From: Phlebopus portentosus
Lineage: Eukaryota; Basidiomycota; Agaricomycetes; Boletales; Boletinellaceae
Direction of reading: 5' to 3'
NCBI GenBank assembly: GCA_037892935.1
Contig: JAYXKI010000006.1
Coordinates: 186,001-250,000, forward strand
Length of the DNA: 64,000 nt
In this document: positions 1-10,683 of the stretch, in pieces
Numbering within the stretch: position 1 is the first letter of the stretch
How the letters are laid out: each line of letters begins with the position of its first letter
Made by a program: the position numbers and the translations under genes
The notes under the pieces: generated by a model
The model's database searches: none
Seen by the model: only the letters and a program-made list of their open reading frames with translations
What the model was told of the DNA's origin: nothing

Positions 1-213
1 TATCTACTTATATAGACTTTGGGCACGGGAAAGGTCTACCCTAATGGGAAGTCACATGACAAGGAATGGGATGATTAGTGAGCGTGATAGAACATTGTGG
101 AATGTTCCGGCAAAAGGATGAATAAGCGCATAAGAAAAATAAAAGAAAAGAAAAAGAATATTAAAATAAATGATGATGTCAGAAAAGAAAAGGAAAATGT
201 TCGAGTCCTTACA
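1..213 (-). repeat. 3' LTR of element A (cut by window edge)
   Basis: Positions 1-213 match 6196-6408 with a single mismatch. The LTR ends at 213 with ...CCTTACA on the plus strand, which is the TGTAAGG start of the LTR in element orientation. The TATA-like box of the LTR is at 7-14 (CTTATATA, reverse strand). Confidence 0.95.
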
Positions 214-228
214 TCACCCCCCCTTCAA
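214..228 (-). promoter_or_regulatory. Polypurine tract of element A
   Basis: On the minus strand the bases next to the 3' LTR are a run of A and G ending in seven G's followed by TGA. This is the expected plus-strand primer site. It is also coding: it encodes the last residues Lys-Gly-Gly and the TGA stop of pol, so the stop codon directly abuts the LTR. Confidence 0.8.
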
Positions 229-3200
229 GGTTGGGCGTCCCGACCAACCACATAAGCCTTCTGAGGACGTGAACTTGTACAGCGCTCGCAGGCTTTGTCG
301 AGGTATCGTTAACTTCCTTGGAGCTCCAGGATGTTTGCGATAGAATTCTTGAATTGACTCCTGCGCATTATCCTTGACGTCGGATTCTGGCTGCCAAGTC
401 GCTTCCTCATATCCAACCCACTTGACCAGGAATTGGAGCTTGCCTCGATGCAGACGCGAGTCGAGTATTTCTTCAACCTCGTACTCTTCCTGCTCATCAA
501 TGATCACTGGCGGTGGTGGAGGTGGTTTCTTCTGCAATTCAAAGGACGGTTGGACGGCTGGTTTGAGCAAGATCTCATTGAAAACTGGATGGACCTTCTT
601 CCAGGTCTTCGGTAGTTTGAGTCTGTATGCGCTTGCGCCAACCTTTTCCACTACCTCAAAGGGACCGAACCATTTATCATCCATCTTCTTCGTCGGTCGG
701 ATCGTCTTGATATTTCGTCCATCTAAGAAGACTTTCTGCCCTGCCTCATAGGTAATGGACTTCCCAGCATGGCGGTCGTAGAAACGCTTCATGTCTTCGT
801 TTGCTTGGGTTAGGTTACCTTGAACGAGTTCGTGCACCTCCTTGACATGTTTGGCAAATTCTTCTGCCGACAGGTTTGATGATGCCGTTCCAACCCCCGT
901 GAAGTCTAAGGGGTGCATTCCCGTATTGACGAAGAAGGGAGATAGCTTTGTCGCTGAATGTTCACGATTGTTGTATGCGAATTCTGCGAGGGCCAGCCAG
1001 TCCGCCCAGTCCGACTGCCGATGGTTGACGTATAGCCGCAGGTATTGTTCTAGTTCCTGATTAACCCGCTCTGTCTGTCCGTCAGTTTGTGGGTGATACG
1101 CTGTCGATGGGTTGCCTTCAATGTGGAGGAGCTTGTACAACTCCTTCATCATCTTTGTGTCGAATTGCACCCCTCGGTCATGAATGATCTTCCGTGGTAG
1201 TCCGTGTAATCGGAAGACGTGGTCTCTGTAGATCCTAGCCATGCCTTCCGCCGTTAACTTTGTCGTTGTTGGAATTGCATGGATTTGTTTGCTAAAGTGA
1301 TCGACCACTACGCAAATCGCATTGAACCCATTCGATTCTGGCAACTCTCCGATTAGGTCGACCGTGACAATCTGCCATGGCGCCTCCGGCACCTCATTAG
1401 GGTGCAAAACCTTTGCTCTCGTTGTCCTTAGAGCCTTCGTCCGCTGACAACGATCACACCCCCGCACGTACACCCGCACATCTGCACTCATCCTCGGCCA
1501 CCAGTACCTGCGTGCTATCAGCTGGATCGTCTTTGTTGCTCCTGGATGTCCTGCCAGGGTCGAGTCATGGTGTTCCTTCATGACGTCCTCTCTGATGCTC
1601 GCTGGTACATATAGTCGGCGGCCCTTTCTCCACATGTCCCCTCTCTTCTCGACGTCCTTCGGCCTCACTCCCTCGTCCTCTTGTCTCTGCGCTTCCACGA
1701 CCTTTTCAACGAGTACTTCTCTTGACGTCTGAACCATTCCTCTAACCAGCCATTCCTTCTTGATGAAAGTCACGTTCTCATTATCGCGCTCGCCCTTGTC
1801 ATAATCTGCCCGGCGTGACAACAGATCCGCTTTTCCCAACGTCTTTCCGGGTTTATGGACTAGCGTGAAATCAAACTCAGCTAAATCGAGTCGCCAACGA
1901 GCTTGTCGACGATTTAACTTCTGCGGCGATCAGAAGTACGTTAGATTTGCATGGTCTGTCCATACCTCAAAAGGTTGGTTAGCTCCCTGGAGATATTGTC
2001 GCCATTCCTTTAGGGCTTGAACGATGGCGAGCATTTCCTTGTCGTAAATCTCATAGTTTCGCTCTGCCTCTAGGAATGTTGACGACCGATAAGCGATCAC
2101 CTTCCATTTACCGTCTTGTTTCTGGAGAAGGACTCCACCAGTCGCAAAGTCCGACGCATCTGCTTCTACACGGAAAGGGTCCTCGTTGTTGGGTATCGCT
2201 AACACGGGAGGACTACTCAAACGACGCTTCAATTCCTCAAACGCTGCCTGCTCATCTTCGCCCCATTTCCATTCCACCTTACCCGTTAGGGTAGTCAAGG
2301 GTTTGACGACCGAACTGTAATCCTTAACAAAACGTCGCAACCAATTTCCTAATCCCAGGAATTGTTGCAGTTCGTGGACGTTCCTTGGGACTGGCCAGTC
2401 CTGTACTGCCGCCGTCTTCTTGGGATCCATTCGAACTTCGCCATTGCCAATAATGTGCCCGAGGTACTTGACTGTATCAACTTCGAACTCGCACTTCTGC
2501 GGCTTTAGGAAAAGTCTGTTTTGGCGAAGGATCTCAAAGACTCGTTTGGTGCATCTACGGTGTTCTTCTAGATCATTCGAGAAGATGAGAATGTCATCGA
2601 GGTAAATGATGACGATACCCTCATGAATTAGCTCCCGAAAGATGTCATTCATAAAGCCTTGGAACGTCGCTGGCGCATTACACAAGCCGAAGAACATGAC
2701 TGTGGGTTCAAATAAGCCTAGATTTGTCCGGAACGCTGCCTTCCACTCGTCTCCTTTGCGAATCCGGATGTTGTAGTATCCCCAACGAACGTCGAGCTTC
2801 GTGATGTACCTTGCATCCTTAACCTTGTCGATGAGCTCATTTATCAGTGGCAACAGGTATTTGTTCTTGACCGTTCCTTCATTGAGCTTTCGATAGTCTT
2901 GGATTGCTCGTAAGCTCCCATCCTCTTTCTTGATAAAGAAGAATGGTGATGCCATTGGAGACTTCGACTGTCGGATACGTCCTGACGCTAGGTTTTCCTC
3001 AATGAACTCCCTCATCGCTTCTTGTTCTTTTGGCGATAACGGGTAAACCTTGCAGTCACTGGGTTTGAAATCCGGTTTCAGGTCAATAGCGTGGTCCCAC
3101 GTTCGGTGGTTTGGTAAGCGTTCGAACGATTCCTCACTAAAGACGTCGGCGTATTCCTCCAGGTAAGGTGGCCATTTTGCCGCTTCCTTCATCCGCACAT

Positions 3201-3963
3201 TCCTCACAAACTCTTCATCTATCTCCTCGCTCGACAGTGGCGACTCACATTCATCAGGGCAACGGGTGAACTTAACTGTTCCTAACCTCCAATCAATCTC
3301 AGGATTATGCTTCGTCAACCAGTCATGTCCGAGGAAGATGTTGCTTGACGCTAAGGATGTCACTGCCAGTCGAATCTCTTCCTCGTGTTTTCCAAAGAAC
3401 ATTCGTACGACTACGTATTCCTTGATCAATCCAGCCTCGTTGCTTGTTCCGTCAGCATTGAAGACTGGTCTAGGCCGAATGTACCTTTGGGTGGGGAAAC
3501 CATACCGTTTGACAAAACCTTCATCGATGCATGAGCCCGTGCACCCTGAGTCGATCAGTGCATGAGCATCAATGAAGTTTTCCTCTTCGAGTAGGGGGTT
3601 CGACAAGTCTACTTCGTCATCACCTGCTACCTTTGGGTGTACGATGCTAACGAAGGCGTCTAACTCCTTTCCTCCCGCCCGTCGCACGAACTGATCTGCG
3701 TCCACAATGCCCTCGCGCCATACCTCAGCCGCGCGTCTGCCTACTACATCCCACACTGCTTCAGTGACGTTCACCTGAGCAACAACGTTCTCGCGGTAAG
3801 GTGCTTCCGCCACAACCTCATTTTTTATAGCGGTTTGATTCCGCTCTTCCTCTCTCAATTCGCCTGCTTGCGCATCTGTTCTTCTGACAAATAAATCTTC
3901 ATAGACTTCGAAGTCATCGTTGTCATCTTCAGATTCATCTGGCAGTACGTCGGTAAGGATCTT
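214..3963 (-). pseudogene. pol of element A: protease, RT, RNase H, integrase, chromodomain; one in-frame UGA
   Basis: This single open frame runs from just after a stop at 3964-3966 and is broken once, by TGA at 1930-1932. In order it holds a retropepsin with LIDSG, a reverse transcriptase with YLDDILIFS, RNase H (EADAS, TDHANLTYF), the HHCC integrase zinc domain (C128 and C131 of the second segment), a DDE core (D161, D221, E257 of that segment; 35 residues between the last two), and a C-terminal chromodomain with LVKWVGYEEATWQP. The UGA falls where related elements have Arg in the motif after NLTYF, so it looks like a CGA-to-TGA change. Without readthrough the product stops inside RNase H and lacks integrase. 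All other catalytic residues are present. Confidence 0.9.
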
Positions 3964-4079
3964 TCAAAGGATGAAACCGTCACTGGTATTCGCATCTTGA
4001 TATTGTACAACAGGACGATTATATTTTAACGAGTCCAACGAAAAGAGTCCTTTAGGAGACCGACCAGTCGTTCCGACGT

Positions 4080-5534
4080 CTACGCCTGGTCTTCTGGAAA
4101 ACCCTCACCTTCTATGAGTTCTTCCAGCTCAGCGGGTACCGCTCGTACATCGACGTCGTCGTCCTCTTCGAAGAAGGATTCTTTTGCTTGGCCGAGTTCC
4201 TCGAAGAGCGCCTTCCTGTCTGCTGGGACGAAGGCTGCGATGATGGCACGTATTGCTTCACGACCTCGCGGGCATTCCCTGATGTAATGGCCCACCTGAC
4301 CGCACTTGTAACAAGCACGTGTATGACGTGCCTGGTTCATCATCACCTCCATGGGTTGTCCTAAGCCTCCATACGTTACTCCTGTAGCATCACGACGATC
4401 TTGAGCAGGGGGTATGAAAGGACGGGCTGCTTGTTGAGGCGGCATAAAACGTCTCATTGGTGGTGTCGGAGCTGGTTTCATCGCTGTCGAACTAATTGTC
4501 TTTCTCCGACGTTCAGCCATCAGGTCCCTGATTTGGCGCTCGACCCTGTCGACCTTGACGGCGGCTTTCTTGAACTCTTCATACGACGTCGGTTCATTGG
4601 GCAATCTCATGACCCCTTCCACAACCTTCGGGTTTAGCGCCCTCTTCAGGCGACTCATCAACCATTCGTCGTGTGCCTCTGTTGCTAGGCCAGCATCCAC
4701 TCGACAAATGTCAAACTTGTTGAAAAACTCATCGGCGTTGAGGTCTCCTTGGTACATTGCATCTAGTCGTTCGAAGGCCTTTTGGGATCTGGCAGGGTCA
4801 TCGAACGAAGTGTCCAGCTTCTTTAAGAAGGCGTCCCAGGCGTCCGTGAACGTCAGGTTGCCGTCTGCGTCGACTGCTCCACTGGTGTAACTCTCTGCCC
4901 AGCGAGCCGCAGCACCACTCTTCATGTACGACAGGGCGAACATAATCTTACTCTTGTTCGTCCTGAACTCTGACTCAGATGCGTAGATGTAGAGGCGCAG
5001 CTCTCGCTTGAAGTCCACATAATCGTGTTCACCATCGAAGTCTCTTGGTTTGGCGATGTGGACCTTCTTCGACACCTTTGATCCTTGGTTCGCACCTTCG
5101 CCTGCAGCTTGGAGCGCTAGTGCGACCGCCGTCGCAAGATCAGTCATCGTTTTCTTCGATAATGACATCTCGTGTTCTTCTTCTTCTTCTTCATCTTCTT
5201 CACTCGGTATAAGCGGCGCTGGTTCTCGGAACTTTCCAAACACCGGAGAAGGCTCAACAGTGGGGGCCAACGCTTGGGTGGTCAAACCCGATGGTTCTGG
5301 TAAGGGGGCCGTTGGTTGCGTCGGAGTAGGAGGTGAGGGCTCGTCTACGTCGTCTTCTTGTTTCACTCTCCAGTGGATGGACCTTCCTTCCCTCTGGGAG
5401 TACCACCTCTTGGCAGTCTCGTCCCACCAGGCGCCGAAGACTTGATTTCCTGCTCTGACGATATAATGTCCCCGCGAGGCGCTCCACCTAGAGTTCGCAG
5501 GGAGGGCCGCTCGTTGCTCGTCAGTTAGCTCCAC
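4080..5534 (-). CDS. Gag of element A with an ATG-less N-terminal extension
   Basis: This is the nucleocapsid/capsid polyprotein of the retrotransposon. A CCHC zinc knuckle (CYKCGQVGHYIREC, CX2CX4HX4C) lies near the C-terminus and a capsid-like helical region lies in the middle. The open frame extends upstream to about 5632, but its first ATG is at 5168-5166, giving a protein starting MSLSKK. The coordinates here begin at an in-frame GTG. The upstream part looks like real protein (a Trp/Tyr-rich patch followed by a Pro-rich and then a Glu-rich stretch). Gag and pol are separate frames: gag stops at 4080 and pol opens at 3963. How pol is expressed is not evident. Confidence 0.85.
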   Translation of the reverse strand: MELTDEQRAALPANSRWSASRGHYIVRAGNQVFGAWWDETAKRWYSQREGRSIHWRVKQEDDVDEPSPPTPTQPTAPLPEPSGLTTQALAPTVEPSPVFGKFREPAPLIPSEEDEEEEEEHEMSLSKKTMTDLATAVALALQAAGEGANQGSKVSKKVHIAKPRDFDGEHDYVDFKRELRLYIYASESEFRTNKSKIMFALSYMKSGAAARWAESYTSGAVDADGNLTFTDAWDAFLKKLDTSFDDPARSQKAFERLDAMYQGDLNADEFFNKFDICRVDAGLATEAHDEWLMSRLKRALNPKVVEGVMRLPNEPTSYEEFKKAAVKVDRVERQIRDLMAERRRKTISSTAMKPAPTPPMRRFMPPQQAARPFIPPAQDRRDATGVTYGGLGQPMEVMMNQARHTRACYKCGQVGHYIRECPRGREAIRAIIAAFVPADRKALFEELGQAKESFFEEDDDVDVRAVPAELEELIEGEGFPEDQA

Positions 5535-6201
5535 CTTGATAGGCTGGGGGTGGAACGGGGATCGGGATGCTGTTCGGGCGGGACCGACTTCGGATAACCG
5601 GCTCGTCTTTGAAATTGATGACTAAACGAAAGGCTCCGAGGTAGATAATGAAGGAGATACTTGTCGACGACTGGACTCTATGCGTTACCCACGAGAAGGT
5701 TTGATGGGAGTTCCAGAGAAGGGTGATTCGGAGCGCCACGGTGATGTGATTGGTTGATACTTCGGGTACTATTGGGTCACGTCGGAGTCAATCGGACTTC
5801 GACGGGCAAGATAGGGGTTTGTTGTCTGCACGGTAGGAACCGGGTTTCGTTCGATGTCGTCCTTCGAAGATATACTTCAGGGGACACGTCACAGGCGAGC
5901 GCTCGACGACAACGGAATCGGGCGTGAGCCAGAGGTAGGTCTTTCTATTATGTTAGGCGGACGGCTCAAGGACTGAGTCGAGGCAGGCCAACACAACAAC
6001 AAACAAGCGTGGATGAGATAATCCCAAACGCGTCGCTCAGGTCAAGACAGCTAAGACGAGGCTTAAGTCCAGACCGTCGAACGCTAGGTCGCAGTGAAGG
6101 TAAGTAGAATTCAGCAAACTAATAATACAAGAGTAGATACCTAGGTCGCAGTGAAGGTAAGTAGAATAGAAAGACAAGGAACGAAAGAGTCAAACTATCT
6201 A
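5169..6201 (-). promoter_or_regulatory. ATG-free leader of element A, with primer-binding region
   Basis: From the TATA box at 6202-6209 down to the gag ATG at 5168 the minus strand contains no ATG in any frame (I checked every line for CAT on the plus strand). The 5' LTR ends at 5951. A TGGCTCACGCC sequence about 20 bases inside could be the tRNA primer site, but its distance from the LTR is larger than usual, so I am not sure. The last ~120 codons before the ATG are open in the gag frame. Confidence 0.6.
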
Positions 6202-6408
6202 CTTATATAGACTTTGGGCACGGGAAAGGTCTACCCTAATGGGAAGTCACATGACAAGGAATGGGATGATTAGTGAGCGTGATAGAACATTGTGGAATGT
6301 TCCGGCAAAAGGATGAATAAGCGCATAAGAAAAATAAAAGAAAAGAAAAAGAATATTAAAATAAATGATGACGTCAGAAAAGAAAAGGAAAATGTTCGAG
6401 TCCTTACA
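5951..6408 (-). repeat. 5' LTR of element A
   Basis: This is a 458-bp LTR reading TGTAAGG...CCTAACA on the minus strand. A TATA box (CTTATATA on the plus strand) is at 6202-6209. The last half contains two imperfect copies of a CTACTTACCTTCACTGCGAC-like motif, at 6083-6109 and 6140-6166 (reverse strand). The flank next to the LTR start is TCGG (ATCGG if five bases) in element orientation. Confidence 0.88.
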
Positions 6409-8437
6409 CCGATCTGGCCGCCAGAGCCGTGACTTTCCAGCGTTTTGCTTCCCGATCACGCGCCTCCCGAGCTGCCTTACGCTTTGCAGCTACAGCCCTG
6501 CCCTTCGTGGCTAGACTACAGCCCTTCACCTGCTTCAAGCACGGAGCGCAGGTCCTCTGTGGAAGACCCACGCAATCACGGCCATGCTTCTGGCACTGGT
6601 CGCACGGAACCTGATGACAAATGCGCCCATCGCTCAATCGTTCATCACCATTGTCGTTGTCGTTGTCGTCGTCGTCATTATCATTGTTGTCACCACCAGA
6701 ACCACCACCATTAGCCAGAATCCTAGAAGGACCAGCCTCAGGTTGAGAAGATGCTCGTCGTGCCAGAGAAACGCATCTCGCTTGCATTTCGACAGTTTCG
6801 CGCAGAACAGCAGCAGTACCGCTATTGTTGTTGTTGTTGTTGCTGTTGTTGTTGTTGCTCGCAGTATTGAGAGCCTGAATCTCTTCAAGGCTTGCGTCTG
6901 CCTCAAACGGCTCATTCGCCTCCATTCCCACATCACCGATATCCATTCCTCCATCGCCTGGACTCATGACAACGGAGTCTTCTCCCCGATGACCAGGAGG
7001 GGGACTCTCAGGACTTTCCTGAATCGCAGGAGTCTCCTCGTTCGAGTCCACCACTTGTCGAACACCACGAACACGGCGAGTCCCTGCATCCAGCCATCAT
7101 CGCATGTTGGCCTCAATTTCGGCAGCCATCCGGGAGATTTCGGCGCATTGAGCAGTGCGTTCTTCTTCTTCTCGTCTTTCACTCTTGCGAAGCTCAATCT
7201 CGAGCATTGTAGGTTCGAGTGAGGTTAAGGGTGTAGAATGGCTAGCCCCTTCCAAATGTTCTGCTCCGGTTTCGAGCGTTTCGACCAGTTCCGCGACCTC
7301 TCCATCCTCAATTGTTTCGCCAGTTTCGACCTGGAGAGGAGCGGAATCAACCTCCATTGGACTATCGACATCCTGAGGCAGCATTTGATGTTGCTGCTGT
7401 TGTTGTTGTTGCGGAGGAAATTGTTCAGGCAACATTGGTTGTTGCTGCTGTTGTTGTTGCAGTTGAGGAAGAGGTTGAGAAGGTTTAGACAGCACTTGTT
7501 GGGATCGTTGTTGTTGCTGTTGTTGTTGTTACGTTTCGGATTCCTGAGCACGGACGAGTTGACAGAGCTGATGACGAAGGATGGAATAGCCATAGTATTC
7601 CCAGAGGAGCCGGACCATTCTCAATTTCACCCTGTCGATGCGAAGGATGTGCCCTGCACGAAGGTGTTGTTGCTCGATATCCTCCCAATATTCGAATGCT
7701 TGCTGTAGGAAGGATTAGATGGAGATGATAGATAAGAAGAAGTACCTACATGACTCCGGACAGCTTCGTCTCGCGTGTAGTCCGTGTTGCCGGTGAACCT
7801 CGCCATTTGGTGGAACTTGGAGCTCTCCACTCTCACGTTCTCGAGAGCCTTTTCGATGTCAGGGCGTGGTTTCGGGAACATTGGAGGGAACAATTCGCCC
7901 AAGAAGAACCCACGAGTTGAATCGAACGAGGCAGGATGGAATGGAACCCTGCGTCTGCGGAAGAAAGCTCGTCGTTTGGTCTCCATCCTGGCATACAATT
8001 CCCGTCAATCGTAGTACAGCGTCCGTAGGAGAGCGTCCATGTCGCAGTAGTTGGAGTATGCCGTCTCCGACTAGACTTCTTTCGTTCCTTTGGGACGGAC
8101 TTGCTCCAACGCTTCCTTCTGTGCCTGTCGAATTTCGTTAACAAAAATTCTTGATTAGAGTGCGCGGTTTACGCACCGTGGTTGCCTTCCACCCATCCAT
8201 CAAAGATTCCATCACCAGATTCGTCAACCACCGAACCGTCATTGAACCTGTAGGCGCGATCCATTCGACCGGTTTTGTCTTATCTGGCAGAATTACCGTC
8301 GTGACGCTATGGTCTAGTTCATCCATTGCCGACCTGGCCAAGGCGACGTCTGCCTCGAATTTCACAACCGCTGCCTTCCAGTCGTCATCGGAGTTGATGG
8401 GTCCCAAGAGCGCGACGACTTCTTCGGAAGTGAACAT
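6409..8437 (-). pseudogene. Antisense Zn2Cys6 gene of B1, truncated by element A
   Basis: This is a three-exon gene on the strand opposite to B1. Exon 1 is 8437-8177 (ATG, product starts MFTSEEVVALLGP), intron 8176-8125, exon 2 8124-7750, intron 7749-7703, exon 3 from 7702 until element A cuts it at 6408. Both introns are GT-AG and in phase 0. Exon 3 encodes a Gln-rich stretch, a Glu-rich predicted coiled coil, Asn and Asp runs, and a cysteine cluster CX2CX6CX7CX2CX6C at about 6604-6518, followed by a Lys/Arg-rich helix. It is broken by TAA near 7533 (CAA in other copies) and TGA near 7103 (CGA in other copies). The function is unknown; the cluster fits fungal Gal4-type DNA-binding domains. 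Confidence 0.8.
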
Positions 8438-8565
8438 GTTGGAGAATGAAGAAGAGATGACAGCGGAAGAAAATTTGGACGCGACGCATTATGCTTCGAA
8501 ACTCCCACGCGTCGGATTGAGATGGGAGTGACCGCGGATGGTCACTATTTCATGAACCTGGGAGA

Positions 8566-10195
8566 TGAAGAGTAAGTCTGAGGCTTGGGAACGTACGGAG
8601 TCGTTATGACCAGTTCCGCGGTGTTCCAACTGGTTTCGCTCGGTTTCGACTGGTTTCGATCGAACAAGTAGACTTAGCAAGAATGCCATAGTCCAGATGG
8701 CACGTGCACCGTTCTTTGATCAGCCATCAAGACGGGAGAATCACGGCATCAAGTTTGCATGCGTCGATCACAAGTCTCTGGACCTCGGATCCGCATTCCA
8801 GACAAAGAGATTTGACCCTGCAACCTCGTCCTCAGTCCCTCTCCTTTGTTAAACATCGCAGACTTACTTTGTCAGGCTAGCCAGAGCCCTTCCGAGTCAT
8901 TTCCCCGAGTTCCGCTTCGTTCCACTCAAATAGACCCAGTTCCGAAGGTTTCGCACATATTCTGACCTTTCTATATGCGTCCCCTTTAATCCATTATGCT
9001 CTCGTTCCAGACATGCTTAGTATTGTTTCTTTTGACCTATGTGTCCCTTAAACCATTCATATGCGCTCCTCTCCTTTGTAGATAGCAATATGCGTTCCCT
9101 TTTCTTTATGACGTAGGTTCTCTGACCGCTGGGAGGCTCAGTCTTGGACGTTTAGTATAAATATAGCACGACTCTCGTAGTAGAGAGACAGCTTTGTCGG
9201 AGCTGAGAGGGGAGCTTAGCTTACAGTTCTCACATCGTCCCAAAAGTCCCTCGACCTCCAGTCTACTTGTCCGTAGTGGACTCTCTCGTCTCTATAGTCT
9301 AATATACGATATTTCGTGTTCTGTACAGTCGATCGGTGATCTCTCTTTGCAGCAGAGCCGTTCGTATGTTCGTATAGTTCGCTGTGATCGTACAAAGGCT
9401 CCTCTTACTTCTCTCACCCGAACCGAAACCTCCTTACGTGTTCCAAACCGTTTCGCCCGGTTTTGCTCGTAACCCAGTTACTCTGCGTGCCGCTCGCATT
9501 TGGTCTCGCAACACCTTCTCCTCTCCATTGTCGTCAGGAAAGGACACCATATCACCCCTTTCCTCTTGACTTTCCACTCTCCGCTTCCTCAAGACCAGCC
9601 CGGTGCTATTCCGCATCGTTTCGATTGGAAACGGTCAGTTTCATCGTCCCACACATATCCGTCGATTCTCTCAGTCCCCTTCCATCATCGTTTCACACCT
9701 CCATCCCTCGCATCACATTTCGACACACTCAGCAATTGTCCTTCGTCCATTGAATCGTGTTTCGAATCATTACGCCGCGTTCCAACACTTTAGACTACGA
9801 GTGAGATCGGCTGCAGTTGCTTACCAGTGTGTTAGCACAGTCGATTAGTCACGTTTGGGTTGGTGGTTCGACTAGCGTAGCTTAGTTAATTTAGTTCTTG
9901 TGCCTTGGGTTAGTCGGCTTTAGTCCAGAGCTCGCAGCTGAGCCGGAGAGTCGATTTAGCCTTTGCACCGCCACCATCGATCTCGGGAGAAGCCTACCCT
10001 CGGAATTCCTCCTCGAGCGCTTCCCTCATATCCCCGGTTCTCACCAAGCCCTTCCATTGTATATCCCTATTTCCCTCCGCTCCTTCGTGCCCTTAGCTCG
10101 GGTGTAACTCTCTGCTGACCGCTTGAAGGTATTCTAGGGCAGCCCCTCGAACTATACACTCCCTGTCCGGCATCAGAACGTCCACAGGAGTTTCA
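8566..10195 (+). repeat. 3' LTR of element B1 (1630 bp)
   Basis: The LTR reads TGAAGAGTAAG...GGAGTTTCA. A TATA box (TATAAATA) is at 9156-9163. It is preceded by a short segment (8438-8565) between the start of the antisense gene and the LTR, ending in the purine-rich GGGAGA next to the LTR. Homologous LTRs are at 10196-10555, 19361-20991, 50900-52528 and 56993-58621. Confidence 0.9.
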
Positions 10196-10555
10196 GCGGA
10201 ACGAAGAGGAACTCGGGGAAATAACTTGGAAGGGCTCTGGCTAGTCTGACAAGGTAAGTCTGTGAGGTTTGACAAAGGAGAGGGACTGAGGACAAGGTTG
10301 CAGGGTCAAATCTCTTTGTCTGGAATGTGGATCCAAGATCTGGAGACTTGTGATCGATGCATGCAAACTCGATGCCGTGATTCTCCCACCTTGATGGCCA
10401 ATCAAAGAATGGTGCACGTGCCATCTGGACTATGGCATTCTTGCTAAGTCCACTCGTTCGAGCGAAACTAGTCGAAACTGAGGGAAACCAGTCGGAACAC
10501 CACGGAACTGGTCGTAAGGACTCCATATGTTCCCAAGCTTCAGACTTACTCTTCA
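10196..10555 (-). repeat. Fragment of the 3' LTR of B2
   Basis: This is the reverse complement of the first ~360 bp of the B-family LTR. Its start (TGAAGAG on the minus strand) is at 10555. It is interrupted at 10195/10196 by the B1 insertion, whose 3' flank is GCGG (AGCGG if five bases). Confidence 0.88.
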
Positions 10556-10683
10556 TCTCCCAGGTTCATGAAATAGTGACTGTCCGCGGTTACTCCCATC
10601 TCAATCTGACACGTGGGAGTTTCAAAGCATAACGTGTCATGTCCAAATTTTCTTCTGCTGTCATCTCTTCTTCATTCTCCAAC

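Larger units (their letters stand above)
1..6408 (-). mobile_element. Ty3/Gypsy chromovirus element A, nearly intact
   Basis: This is a minus-strand LTR retrotransposon whose 3' LTR runs off the left edge. The order in element orientation is 5' LTR (5951-6408), leader, gag, protease-RT-RNase H-integrase-chromodomain, polypurine tract, 3' LTR (1-213). The 213 bases visible in both LTRs differ at one position only (177, T against C, inside a CpG), so the insertion is recent. It sits inside the antisense gene of element B1: the sequence right of 6408 continues that gene. The only lesion I find in its coding part is one in-frame UGA in pol. The chromodomain is known in the family to bind modified histones and guide integration. 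Confidence 0.93.
6409..10195 (+). mobile_element. Element B1 (3' part only): extra antisense gene plus 3' LTR
   Basis: This plus-oriented member of the B family is cut by element A on its left. Only exons of the opposite-strand gene (6409-8437) and the 3' LTR (8566-10195) lie in the window. Its right end is embedded in the reverse-oriented 3' LTR of B2: sequence from 10196 on is the rest of that LTR. Gag and pol, if present, lie left of the window beyond element A. Confidence 0.85.

Noticed and set aside
5050..5445. 131-codon plus-strand frame opposite gag of element A
   Set aside because: It is a mirror of the acidic Glu run of Gag, with no domain.
6584..7222. 212-codon plus-strand frame (and its equivalents at 11899-12495 and 62948-63550)
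   Set aside because: These are mirror frames of the Asn/Asp/Gln repeats of the antisense gene, with runs of Val and Ile and no independent start or domain.
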